The position numbers were made by a program, and so were the translations under genes. The notes beneath the pieces are model-generated. The model saw only the letters and a program-made list of their open reading frames with translations. It was not told where the DNA came from and did no database searches. Shown one piece after another: positions 49,734-57,770 of a DNA stretch of 60,009 nt; position 1 is the first letter of the stretch; each line of letters starts with the position of its first letter. Source of the stretch: Syntrophorhabdales bacterium (lineage in GTDB: Bacteria > Desulfobacterota > Syntrophorhabdia > Syntrophorhabdales > WCHB1-27). The DNA lies in NCBI GenBank assembly GCA_035541455.1, contig DATKNH010000112.1:1-60009 (forward strand). The letters are read 5' to 3'.

Positions 49734-51724
49734 GAGTCCAGAACCACCGTTCTTAAGACCTCATCGACGGAGGTTAAACCATCGCGGAGGAGCGTAGCGC
49801 TGTAGTCCTTGAGGGTGCGCATTCCCCCTGCTATCGCAGCTCTCCTGATCTCCTCAGTGCTTGTTCCCTGGGCTATGAGATGTTTGATCTCCTCACTTGC
49901 TCGCAGGACCTCAAATATGCCTACCCGCCCCCGGTAGCCAGTCATGTTACAATGAGGACATCCGCGCCCTCTGAACACAGGCACACCTCGTGAAAGGCCC
50001 AGGTACTGGGCTACGGTTCCATCAGGGATATACTCTTCTCTGCATTCAGGACAGACTCTTCTCACCAGTCTCTGCGCCACAACTCCTATCAGGGATGTGG
50101 ATATCAGAAGCGGTTGGATATCCATTTCCATCAGCCGTATAAAGGTTGATGAAGCATCATTCGTATGGAGCGTGGTGAAGACGAGATGGCCTGTAAGTGC
50201 TGCCTGAACAGCAATTGCCGCGCTCTCTTTATCCCTGGTCTCCCCTACAAGAATAATGTCCGGGTCTTGTCTGAGGAAAGAGCGCAACACTCTCGCAAAA
50301 TCAAGCCCGATATCGGTATGAATCTGAACCTGAGCCGCACCGGCAAGCTCATATTCGATGGGGTCTTCTGCAGTGAGTATATTCACTTCCGGCCTGTGCA
50401 GTTCAGAAAGCGCGCTGTAGAGCGTGGTGGTTTTCCCGGAGCCGGTGGGACCGGTAACATAGATAATACCGTAGGGCTTTCTTATCATTTCCCGCACCAG
50501 CTCGAGAGTGCGCCCGTCTGTAATCAACCGGTCGAGTCCGAGAATACTCTCCTTGGTCAGTATTCTCACTACGATCTTCTCGCCATGCTTCGTGGGAATC
50601 GTCGAGACCCGAAAATCGACCATTCTCTCTTGCAGGCGCATACTGATCCTTCCATCCTGGGGAAAACGCCGTTCAGTGATGTCGATGCCCGAGATAATCT
50701 TGAACCGGCTGGTAAGCGGCATTTGAAACTTCTTGGGAAGCACCTCTTCTTCACTCAGCAACCCATCAACACGGAAACGGACCCTCAAACCTTCTTCTAC
50801 TGGCTCCAAATGTATATCGCTCGCACCTTTCTTGAGAGCACGGGCGATGATGTTGCTGGAGAGCCTCACAATCGGGGCGCCTGCCGCTTCTTTTTCCAAG
50901 TCCACCATGGTAGAAACTTCTTCGCTCTTATCCGGGGAATGAATATCCTTGACTGAATCAAGCCTCCCGGCTTCAGTCCCATCTGTAGAAATACCAATGC
51001 CGGAGGCTTTACTGCTGCCCCCTCCTTCCATCACTTTCCGATAGCCATCCTTCATAAAGAAACTGAAATCTTCGGCTGTCATGAGAACAGGCTCGATGGG
51101 CACGTGCTTTACAAATTTTCTGACTTCATCGAGGACAAGGATATCCGCGGGGTTCACCATGGCAAGAGTCAGGGTCCCCGCCGAATAGCCCAAAGGGAGC
51201 ACCCTGTGCCTAAGAAGGAACTGCTCAGGCATTAACCCAACGATCTCCCTGTCCAGACTGAGCCTGGTCGGAGAAACAACGTTCAATCCTTTATTGAGGT
51301 TCATCTCCTCTATACGACCCGCAAACATCCTGTTGAGTGACAGGGACATCGAAGGACTTGCGAGGAGCAGCGATTCAAAGTCTTTACCCCCCAGCAGGTA
51401 AACTTCCGTGGGCTCAGCAGCAACCACGGTCGCGCTCCTTGGTTTGCCGCTCAAAAGCGACATTTCTCCGAAACAGGCGCCCTTACCTATTTTCGCCAGG
51501 GTCAGATCAGCCCCGATAGACGGTTCTCTTTTCTTTACTTCGACAAGACCACTTATGATGAGAAAGAGGGCGTCGCCAGGCTCTCCTTCCTTGACGATGA
51601 CAGCGCCGGCAGGATACGCGCCTTTTTTCAGTCTTGCGGCGATTGTCGTTAGGGTCACGTCATCAAGGCCCGACAGGAGTTCTGTCTGCCTGAGGTAGAC
51701 GACGGCTTCCTCCGGCACGCTCAT
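49730..51724 (-). CDS. Type II secretion/type IV pilus ATPase with N-terminal cyclic-nucleotide-binding domain (GspE/PilB fusion)
   Basis: 664 residues. Residues about 10-140 form a cNMP-binding (CRP-like) domain: YPAGAVIVKEGEPGDALFLIISGLVEV and FGEMSLLSGKPRSATVVA, the latter with the phosphate-cassette pattern. A MshEN/GspE_N-like segment follows, then the ATPase: GASDIHLEP, Walker A GPTGSGKTTT, Asp box, Walker B ILVGETRD, His box HTND, and the zinc motif CPEC...CPHC. GspE/PilB normally lacks the cyclic-nucleotide module. It overlaps uppS by 4 nt. cAMP- or cGMP-gated pilus or secretion assembly is an inference. Confidence 0.93.
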   Translation of the reverse strand: MSVPEEAVVYLRQTELLSGLDDVTLTTIAARLKKGAYPAGAVIVKEGEPGDALFLIISGLVEVKKREPSIGADLTLAKIGKGACFGEMSLLSGKPRSATVVAAEPTEVYLLGGKDFESLLLASPSMSLSLNRMFAGRIEEMNLNKGLNVVSPTRLSLDREIVGLMPEQFLLRHRVLPLGYSAGTLTLAMVNPADILVLDEVRKFVKHVPIEPVLMTAEDFSFFMKDGYRKVMEGGGSSKASGIGISTDGTEAGRLDSVKDIHSPDKSEEVSTMVDLEKEAAGAPIVRLSSNIIARALKKGASDIHLEPVEEGLRVRFRVDGLLSEEEVLPKKFQMPLTSRFKIISGIDITERRFPQDGRISMRLQERMVDFRVSTIPTKHGEKIVVRILTKESILGLDRLITDGRTLELVREMIRKPYGIIYVTGPTGSGKTTTLYSALSELHRPEVNILTAEDPIEYELAGAAQVQIHTDIGLDFARVLRSFLRQDPDIILVGETRDKESAAIAVQAALTGHLVFTTLHTNDASSTFIRLMEMDIQPLLISTSLIGVVAQRLVRRVCPECREEYIPDGTVAQYLGLSRGVPVFRGRGCPHCNMTGYRGRVGIFEVLRASEEIKHLIAQGTSTEEIRRAAIAGGMRTLKDYSATLLRDGLTSVDEVLRTVVLDS

Positions 51725-52491
51725 CTACCGAATCTCCTGGTACGTTCCTGGTAACTACGGATAGCCCTAAAAAAGTCTATCTTACGGAAGGCAGGCCAAA
51801 GCGCATCGCAAAAATAGAACTCACTGTATGCGCTTTGCCACAGGAGAAAACCGGAAAGGCGAACCTCTCCACTGGTTCTGATGATCAGGTCCGGATCAGG
51901 AATGCCGCATGTGTAAAGATGGCTGGCAATATCTTCTGCGGTCAGCGATGCGGCAAGATCTGCTACAGAGCCTTCCTTCTTTTCCAGTATACTCTTGCGC
52001 ACGGCTTCCACGATCTCCTCTCTGCCGCCATAGGCGATTGCAATATTGAGTATCCTTTCTCCATGGTCCCTTGTGGATTCTTCCGATTTCCGTATGGCTG
52101 CCCTGACGCTGTCCGGCAACGTGTCGAGATTCCCGACGGTCGTTATCCTGTAACCGTAACGCCTCACTACCGGATTATTGGAAAGCTCCTCCATCTTTTC
52201 CTTTATCACGCTGAAGAGCCCCTCAACCTCTTCCGTGCTTCTCTGAATATTGTCAGGCGAAAGCACCCATATCGTGATTATTTTGACGTCCAGCTCGCCG
52301 CACCACTGCAGTACCGCGTCCAATCTGCGGGCTCCCTCGCGGTGTCCGTCTGCAAGATCGTCAAAGCCCATTTCGCGCGCGTAGCGTCGATTGCCATCGA
52401 GAATGAGGCCGAGGTGGGTTGGTATAGGACCTTGCTTGATTTCTCGGGAAAGAAGTCTCTCGTAAACGAAGTATAAGAATCTTTTTACCAA
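51721..52491 (-). CDS. uppS: Isoprenyl transferase (cis-prenyltransferase, UppS/short-chain Z-type)
   Basis: 256 residues if the TTG at 52491 is used; the open frame continues to 52641, and neither start has a good ribosome-binding site. The shorter form equals the length of the mycobacterial short-chain Z-prenyl synthase family. Marks: the catalytic Asp in LILDGNRRYA, SPDNIQRSTEEVEGLF, GNLDTLP, AYGGREEIVEAVRK, PDLIIRTSGEVRLSGFLLWQSAYSEFYF. It makes C15-C55 Z-isoprenyl diphosphates for envelope lipid carriers. It is the first gene of an operon with the ATPase fusion and the TVP38 protein. Confidence 0.9.
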   Translation of the reverse strand: MVKRFLYFVYERLLSREIKQGPIPTHLGLILDGNRRYAREMGFDDLADGHREGARRLDAVLQWCGELDVKIITIWVLSPDNIQRSTEEVEGLFSVIKEKMEELSNNPVVRRYGYRITTVGNLDTLPDSVRAAIRKSEESTRDHGERILNIAIAYGGREEIVEAVRKSILEKKEGSVADLAASLTAEDIASHLYTCGIPDPDLIIRTSGEVRLSGFLLWQSAYSEFYFCDALWPAFRKIDFFRAIRSYQERTRRFGR

Positions 52492-52631
52492 ACCAAGTAC
52501 ATTATATGTGTATTCCGGAAAAATTCCAATATCTAAATCGCTGGCCACTAATCGAGCTTGTGCTTTGACCGGGAACAGGTGCTCCGCCAAAGCACGCAGA
52601 TGGCTTGAAGGGGCGGGTAAAAAAGAAGTAG

Positions 52632-52645
52632 TATAGTGCACTATA
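52632..52645. promoter_or_regulatory. Perfect 14-bp palindrome between divergent genes
   Basis: TATAGTGCACTATA reads identically on both strands and lies between the start regions of uppS and the PP-loop gene at 52662. It could be an operator or part of overlapping divergent -10 sequences. Confidence 0.4.
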
Positions 52646-52661
52646 AGAGCTTATCTCATTT

Positions 52662-53657
52662 ATGCCCATAAGAGCGATATCACTCATGTCAGGCGGGCTG
52701 GACAGCGCCCTCGCGACGAAACTTGTGCTCGATCAAGGCGTGGAGGTTGTGGGGCTCCACTTTACGTCGCTGCTATGCAACAGCATCAGCGGCGATAGAG
52801 GAGGAATGGCAGTGAAGACTGCTCAGGATCTCGGCATTCCATTGATCATACAGGATAAGGGTGCCGAGTTCCTGGAGATCGTAAAAAAGCCGGCCCATGG
52901 CTACGGAAAAAACATGAATCCATGCATAGATTGCAAGGTATTCATGCTGCGAGAGGCATCCAGGATTATGCAGGCGGAAGGAGCCAGCTTCGTCATCACC
53001 GGTGAAGTCCTTGGCCAGAGACCCATGTCGCAGATGAGACGGACCATAATGATGATCGAGAAGGAAAGCGGCCTTTCAGGGTATATCCTGAGACCCCTTT
53101 CGGCAAGGCTCTTTCCCTCCACAAAGGCCGAAGAGGAAGGACTGATAAACCGCGAACAACTCCTTTCCATCTCGGGGAGGTCGCGAAAGGAGCAGTACCG
53201 CCTGGCTGAGAAGCACGCACTTCGCGCCTTCGGAGCCCCTGCAGGCGGCTGTTTGCTTACAGACCCCGTCTACTCGCAGAAGTTGTCAGAGCTGATGGCC
53301 CGGGATGTGCCCTTTTCCATGAAGGACATTGCCCTTCTGAGGATCGGCCGCCATTTCAGAATCGACGGGATGAAACTGGTCCTGGGGCGTAACAGCGATG
53401 AAAACAAATGGCTGACGTCATTCTGGAGTCCTCCGTTTACACTGGCCTATCCAGTCCTTTTCAAAGGCCCGACGGCAATGTTCAAAGGTTCCCCGGAGCG
53501 GGCCACGCTACGGAAGATCATTTCCATTGTAGCTTTCTACAGCAGAAATACGTCACCCGCCGTGAGCCTGGAGTTCTTTGACGGCCATGCCCGCAGGGAG
53601 ACAACTGAAAGAATAGATATCAATCCCGACAGTTACAGGATCGAGCAGAGACTATGA
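52662..53657 (+). CDS. tRNA 2-thiolation-type PP-loop protein (MnmA/ThiI-like) with C-terminal extension
   Basis: 331 residues. N-terminal PP-loop ATP pyrophosphatase signature SGGLDSALA with GVEVVGLHF and later NPCIDCKVFMLREA, GEVLGQRPMSQ, RPLSARLFP (thiolation-enzyme-like). The C-terminal ~110 residues (starting near LRIGRHFRIDG) carry a separate, positively charged domain similar to those fused to thiouridylases in deltaproteobacteria. It likely thiolates tRNA or another substrate; the target nucleoside is uncertain. The final codon overlaps the next gene (ATGA). Confidence 0.85.
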   Translation: MPIRAISLMSGGLDSALATKLVLDQGVEVVGLHFTSLLCNSISGDRGGMAVKTAQDLGIPLIIQDKGAEFLEIVKKPAHGYGKNMNPCIDCKVFMLREASRIMQAEGASFVITGEVLGQRPMSQMRRTIMMIEKESGLSGYILRPLSARLFPSTKAEEEGLINREQLLSISGRSRKEQYRLAEKHALRAFGAPAGGCLLTDPVYSQKLSELMARDVPFSMKDIALLRIGRHFRIDGMKLVLGRNSDENKWLTSFWSPPFTLAYPVLFKGPTAMFKGSPERATLRKIISIVAFYSRNTSPAVSLEFFDGHARRETTERIDINPDSYRIEQRL

Positions 53658-54322
53658 AACTCATTGAAGATCTGTACGTCTACCCCTGGGTCTCGGCCCA
53701 GGAGAACAACGCGAATACTATTTTCATAGATGGTGAGGTGCCAACGCTGATCGACCCTGGCCACACGCACCTCTTTAGCCATGTGATTCAGGGGGCTGTG
53801 CGGGACGGCATCGCTCTTGAATCGAGCAAACTCGTCATATGTACGCACGGCCATCCGGACCACCTGGAAGCAGCGGGACGCTTTGATCCGGAAGTAATAA
53901 TCGCTATCAGTCGGAGGGAATACGAATACCTCAAACACGAAGGAAAAGACCTGTTTATGATGACCGGGTGTCAGGTACCAAAAGCGCCGTTCAACCTTCT
54001 CCTGACAGAGGGCTCCCTCACGCTGGGGACCAAACGCTTTCAGGTACTCCATACTCCCGGCCATTCACCGGGATCACTATGCTTGTACTGGCAGGATCGT
54101 AAGGTGCTCTTTTCCGGGGATACTCTCTTCTATATGGGTGTGGGACGCACCGACCTGCCGGGAGGAGATATACGCACGTTGGCGGAGAGTATCGCACGAC
54201 TCTCGAAGCTGGATATTGAATACCTCGTGCCCGGACACGGAGAAGTTGTCAAGGGAAAGAAGACAATCGAAAAGAACTTCCAAGTGGTTCTTCAGGAATT
54301 CTTTTCCGTGAACTCTATGTGA
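53654..54322 (+). CDS. Metallo-beta-lactamase-fold hydrolase (glyoxalase II-like)
   Basis: 222 residues. Metal signature THGHPDHLEAAGRF, then HTPGHSPGSLCLYW, SGDTLFYMGVGRTDL and the closing VPGHGEV. It is close to the hydrolase at 40948 in the PGHSPG to GVGRTDL core, so the two are likely paralogues. It overlaps the PP-loop gene by 4 nt. Substrate unknown. Confidence 0.9.
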   Translation: MKLIEDLYVYPWVSAQENNANTIFIDGEVPTLIDPGHTHLFSHVIQGAVRDGIALESSKLVICTHGHPDHLEAAGRFDPEVIIAISRREYEYLKHEGKDLFMMTGCQVPKAPFNLLLTEGSLTLGTKRFQVLHTPGHSPGSLCLYWQDRKVLFSGDTLFYMGVGRTDLPGGDIRTLAESIARLSKLDIEYLVPGHGEVVKGKKTIEKNFQVVLQEFFSVNSM

Positions 54323-54340
54323 CGGGTACTTACAGGATTG

Positions 54341-54369
54341 TTGACATTACCGGTGCATCGATGTACTAT
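54341..54369 (+). promoter_or_regulatory. Sigma70 promoter for the small Cys-rich protein cluster
   Basis: TTGACA at 54341-54346, 17-bp spacer, TACTAT at 54364-54369. The -35 is a perfect consensus. Transcription would begin near 54376, 26 nt before the first micro-gene. Confidence 0.65.
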
Positions 54370-54401
54370 GTTAGCGTACGAGTGAAGGTTTACTCCTGTT
54401 C

Positions 54402-54575
54402 ATGACACAGCTCACATGCGAAAGATATAATCAGGAAGTAGACATCACCATACAGCCGTGCCCGCATCCCCTTGACTATTGCACTCACAGGAGTCGCTGC
54501 ATTATCAACCGGATGTGTATGGATGATCCTGAATGCAGGGAAAAAAGGAGGGCAAACGGTGAAGATACCCGATGA
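54402..54575 (+). CDS. 57-residue Cys-rich protein
   Basis: Starts MTQLTCERYNQEV and includes CPHPLDYCTHRSRC, MCMDDPEC, then a basic tail; seven cysteines or His in metal-ligand-like spacing. It resembles small deltaproteobacterial proteins of the CpHP-x-DYC type as I recall them. It has only a weak ribosome-binding site. Its end overlaps the next gene (start at 54559) by 17 nt, consistent with coupling. It may bind zinc or an iron-sulfur cluster; function unknown. Confidence 0.58.
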   Translation: MTQLTCERYNQEVDITIQPCPHPLDYCTHRSRCIINRMCMDDPECREKRRANGEDTR

Positions 54576-54750
54576 ATATCTGTGCGATCAATGCGGCTGC
54601 CTTTTTCTGTTGCCGAATCCAAAGAACATATTTTGTCCCAATTGCGGCGGTAGCCAGGTGCGCAAGGAAATAGGTTACAACGAGTTGTCCGACGAGGATG
54701 TATATGTCGGCATGACCCGCAGTCCTCAAAAAATTGATGTGATCTGGTAA
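54559..54750 (+). CDS. 63-residue zinc-ribbon protein
   Basis: GTG start at 54559 with AAGGAGG 7 nt upstream, the best site in the region; a longer frame upstream lacks it. CDQCGCLFLLPNPKNIFCPNCGG gives two CxxC couplets 12 residues apart, then an acidic tail ending RSPQKIDVIW. A small zinc ribbon of unknown partner. It is followed 10 bp later by a tiny membrane protein. Confidence 0.7.
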   Translation: MKIPDEYLCDQCGCLFLLPNPKNIFCPNCGGSQVRKEIGYNELSDEDVYVGMTRSPQKIDVIW

Positions 54751-54760
54751 CACTGGAGAC

Positions 54761-54850
54761 ATGCTGGAACTGATAGCCCTGCCACTCATCGTCATTGCGT
54801 GGTTCCTCCTCAACCGGTATATTCTCCCCCGTCTGGGCATTGGAACCTGA
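54761..54850 (+). CDS. 29-residue single-helix membrane micro-protein (possible UGA-Sec extension)
   Basis: MLELIALPLIVIAWFLLNRY ends ILPRLGIGT before a TGA; GGAG lies 4 nt upstream of the ATG. One hydrophobic helix spans almost the whole peptide. The TGA at 54848-54850 is followed by a hairpin (54861-54877) at SECIS-like spacing; if read as selenocysteine, the frame continues 15 residues to TAA at 54896-54898. Selenoprotein status is speculative. It is part of the small Cys-rich cluster. Confidence 0.5.
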   Translation: MLELIALPLIVIAWFLLNRYILPRLGIGT

Positions 54851-54960
54851 GTTGCCCCCGGCAGGAAGGATTCCTGCGACACCGGACGACAGTTGTAATA
54901 CTTCATTGGTCCTCTTATATTATATAAGCAACCAGCGCAGACACTACGGAGGTAGAAAGA

Positions 54961-55119
54961 ATGGCAGAGGAAAAGTATACCTGCAATAAGTGTGGCAAGA
55001 CCTTTGAAAAGAGTTCTGACGCAAGCAAAACTGCGTGTCCGATATGCGGCAGCTTGGACAACCGGAAGTCATCAGAACCTGTCTCTTTGGGATGCGGAAA
55101 GACTACCCGATTCAGCTGA
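54961..55119 (+). CDS. 52-residue zinc-ribbon protein (paralogue of the one at 7726)
   Basis: MAEEKYTCNKCGKTFEKSSD..ACPICGSLDNRKS, with the second CxxC at CPIC and a third Cys later (LGCGKTT). GGAGG precedes the ATG by 8 nt. The first half repeats the start of the 50-residue protein at 7726. Thioredoxin follows 200 bp downstream, and a redox-linked metal role is possible but unproven. Confidence 0.72.
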   Translation: MAEEKYTCNKCGKTFEKSSDASKTACPICGSLDNRKSSEPVSLGCGKTTRFS

Positions 55120-55319
55120 AAGTAGCACCCTGAATGGCGTGACCATTCACTACAGCATGTTGTCCTGAAGCTATCCTCAGCGGCTCGTGTGTGCCATGTA
55201 TCTTTTCAACGGGGAGGCATGACACACAGCGAAGCGATCAAGAATACCGCCTCTGCCGACCGCGAGGCACGGCGTTGAAATGACAAGCATTGCGAAATGG
55301 ATACTAAAAGGAGGTAATT

Positions 55320-55646
55320 ATGGAGAAAGCCTTGGTGCTGAATGACGCAGATTTTGCAAAAGAAGTGGCTGAATCTACAATGCCTGTCCTGGTCGATTTC
55401 TGGGCCACGTGGTGCGGACCGTGCCAGATGATGGGCCCCATTGTGGAGGGTTTGGCGGGAGAGTATGAGGGCAAGGTGAAGGTAATGAAGATGAATGTGG
55501 ACGCAAATCCCATGACGCCGGCAAAGTTCGGCATAAGGGGGATTCCAACACTGCTTCTCTTTCAGAACGGGGAAGTGGTCGATCGAATTGTGGGAGCCGT
55601 TCCCAAGGGCACCGTTGAGAATTCCCTCAAGAAAGTGCTCGGCTGA
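55320..55646 (+). CDS. trxA: Thioredoxin
   Basis: 108 residues, ATG with AAGGAGG 5 nt upstream. Active site W31-C32-G33-P34-C35 and the cis-proline GIPTLLLF (residues about 74-81). It is a general disulfide reductant, also the electron donor of class II ribonucleotide reductase such as the nrdJ product. It is followed 4 bp later by a thioesterase gene. Confidence 0.96.
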   Translation: MEKALVLNDADFAKEVAESTMPVLVDFWATWCGPCQMMGPIVEGLAGEYEGKVKVMKMNVDANPMTPAKFGIRGIPTLLLFQNGEVVDRIVGAVPKGTVENSLKKVLG

Positions 55647-55650
55647 TCAT

Positions 55651-56091
55651 ATGCAAGATTGGCAACGCGAAGCCTTTTTCAACAAGGTCGCACAGGAGCC
55701 TTATTCAAAGCTTCTCAGTATAAAACTCGTGGATGTGCAGGAAGGCTACGCTCTCTGCGAGATGCACTACACCGATGCTCTCGATAATATCCATGGCATA
55801 GCGCACGGTGGCGCTGTCTTCTCATTGATCGACGAAGCCTTCGAGATCTCGTCAAACAGCCATGGGACTGTGGCACTGGCTCTGAACATGAACATGACGT
55901 ACATTAAGCCCGCGCTGAAGAACAGCCTTCTGCGCGCAGAGTCGAGAGAAGTAAGCAGGGGAAGAAGAACTGCAACATATCAGATTACGGTCAACGACAG
56001 CGAAGGTCTCGTCGCGACGTGCCAGGCACTTGTGTATAGAAAAGATGCTGAAATAGGATTTCTGAAGACTACTTCTTCGGCTGAACGGTGA
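55651..56091 (+). CDS. Hotdog-fold acyl-CoA thioesterase (PaaI-like)
   Basis: 146 residues from the ATG at 55651, in frame with an overlapping longer frame that reads into thioredoxin. Marks: HGIAHGGAVFSLIDEAFEI (the HGG motif with the catalytic Asp/Glu pair), NMNMTYIKPAL and a closing beta strand. It hydrolyses phenylacetyl- or other acyl-CoA thioesters, often aromatic. The gene end overlaps the convergent BamD-LptA gene by 23 bp. Confidence 0.87.
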   Translation: MQDWQREAFFNKVAQEPYSKLLSIKLVDVQEGYALCEMHYTDALDNIHGIAHGGAVFSLIDEAFEISSNSHGTVALALNMNMTYIKPALKNSLLRAESREVSRGRRTATYQITVNDSEGLVATCQALVYRKDAEIGFLKTTSSAER

Positions 56092-57667
56092 CGCGGGCCT
56101 TCGTATCCTTTTCCCCTTCCACAGTCACGCGGTCTTCATTGATGTAATAGATCACAGTTTCTCCTGCGAGCCTGTCAGCGCCCGAGTAAACAACCACGTT
56201 GCCCTTCAATGTTATCTCGCCCTTGGCATTTTCGAACAAGGCCTGCCTGCAGGTCGCCGTTCTGTCGCCCTTCACGATCTTCACATTGCCTTCCGCATCG
56301 GCTTTCTCCACCTCGTTGCTCTCTTCGTTCAGGTACGCGGTGAGCGTATCTGAAAAAATCTGCAGATCATCCTGCTTGGTCAACACGTTTCCCTTGAAGA
56401 TAATAATTTTTCCCTTCTCCAGCCCTTCCATCGAATCGGATACAATATCCACAGGCTTTTTCGTATTGAAAAAACCGAGTGCGCCGCCCTTTCCTTCAGG
56501 CTTTCCTGCCTGTCCATTCGATGTGACCTGTCCCTGTGCCGGCGGCTCTCCAGTTAGCCCCTTACCCTTTGTGGCCTGCCCGGAGTCAGCAGACGCCAGT
56601 TTCTGGGGTTCAGCCGGAGCCGCTTCCTCGGCAGGAGGATAGAGTTCTATCTGACGCAGTTTCTTCTCCTCGGTCAGGCGCGGGAGTGGCTCTGTACCGC
56701 TCTTATCTGCTGGGGGCGCCGCTTCCGGTTTCCGTTCTGCTTTCTGTTCCGTCGCGGGTGCTGTCTTCTGATCTGGCTTTGTTGTGGCCTGGGCCGTGCC
56801 GCTCTTGCCTGTGGCGGCGTCTTTTTGGGCCCCTGTCGTTGCTGCTGCAGTAGGGGATCGGACCGTTATCTGCTTCGATTTTTTTCCAGTGCCGCTTCCA
56901 GACGCTGCATCTGCCACAGTGACCTTTGTTTTAGTCACCTTCTTACCTTTGGATGCAAGAAGCGGGCTGTCAGGATACTCTTTGACCAGCCTCTCGTGAT
57001 ACAGGTTGGCCCTCTGGGGCTCATCGAGTTCCTTGTAGGATGCTGAAAGTATAAAGTATGCCTGGTCGATGCCCTTCGCTGTCGGATACTTGGTAATGAA
57101 GTACTCCAGCCGGGTCACGGCAGCATTATAGTTACCGGTCTTGTAGTAGAATTCTCCGACGTACAACTCCCGATCAGCGAGTTTCTGGGTCATTCGCTGC
57201 AAAGGCACAGCCGCGTCCTTGGCATATTGCGTCTCAGGGTATCTGTTCTGAAGGTACGTAAACCTTTCAATGGCTTTGAGCGTATAGGTCTGGTCTCTGT
57301 CTATGGTTAAGGAAAGTTTGTCAAAAGACTCTCCCAGACGCCAGAGCACGTAGGGAGCATTCTCGTCGTCAGGGTGGGAGTTGAGAAAATCGGTGTACAC
57401 GCTGGATGCCATCAGATACTCTTTTCGCTCGAAGTAAACGTCGCCGAGCTTGACTGCCGCCACGTCAGCCATGGGGTCGAAAGGATAATTCTCTCTGATT
57501 TGCGCAAACTTGGCTATGGCTTGATCCCATTTTTTCTTCTTCATCAACTCCACGCCCTCGACGTAAATCACGCCCGGGTTGTCGACTTTCTTTGTTACGG
57601 TCTTTTTAGAGCAGGAGAGCGGTAAAAGACACGCAAGAACCAAAAGCAGTACTGCAGTTTTACGCAT
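56069..57667 (-). CDS. BamD-like TPR lipoprotein fused to an LptA/OstA-like domain
   Basis: 532 residues. A lipoprotein-like signal (LLPLSC) precedes BamD-type TPR/outer-membrane-assembly repeats (about 30-245: DQAIAKFAQIRENYPFDPMAD, KLGDVYFERKEYLMAS, GESFDKLSLTID, ARLEYFITKYPTAKGIDQAYFILS). A long Ala/Lys/Thr/Pro-rich linker (about 250-400) leads to an OstA/LptA N-domain (about 405-532: ISDSMEGLEKGKIIIFKGNV, SDTLTAYL, GNVKIVKGDR, LKGNVVVYSGADRLAGETVIYYI). BamD helps insert beta-barrels; LptA bridges lipopolysaccharide across the periplasm. Joined in one gene, they could couple the two outer-membrane pathways. The fusion should be checked for an assembly artefact. Confidence 0.88.
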   Translation of the reverse strand: MRKTAVLLLVLACLLPLSCSKKTVTKKVDNPGVIYVEGVELMKKKKWDQAIAKFAQIRENYPFDPMADVAAVKLGDVYFERKEYLMASSVYTDFLNSHPDDENAPYVLWRLGESFDKLSLTIDRDQTYTLKAIERFTYLQNRYPETQYAKDAAVPLQRMTQKLADRELYVGEFYYKTGNYNAAVTRLEYFITKYPTAKGIDQAYFILSASYKELDEPQRANLYHERLVKEYPDSPLLASKGKKVTKTKVTVADAASGSGTGKKSKQITVRSPTAAATTGAQKDAATGKSGTAQATTKPDQKTAPATEQKAERKPEAAPPADKSGTEPLPRLTEEKKLRQIELYPPAEEAAPAEPQKLASADSGQATKGKGLTGEPPAQGQVTSNGQAGKPEGKGGALGFFNTKKPVDIVSDSMEGLEKGKIIIFKGNVLTKQDDLQIFSDTLTAYLNEESNEVEKADAEGNVKIVKGDRTATCRQALFENAKGEITLKGNVVVYSGADRLAGETVIYYINEDRVTVEGEKDTKARVTVQPKK

Positions 57668-57770
57668 GAGGCTTAGTATAACAGAAGAGCGCTACTTATG
57701 CTAATGTACTTAAAGGCTGGCGACTGCACGCAACGCAAAGAAGTGCGGCGAGCGGCAAGGTGGGCGACAA

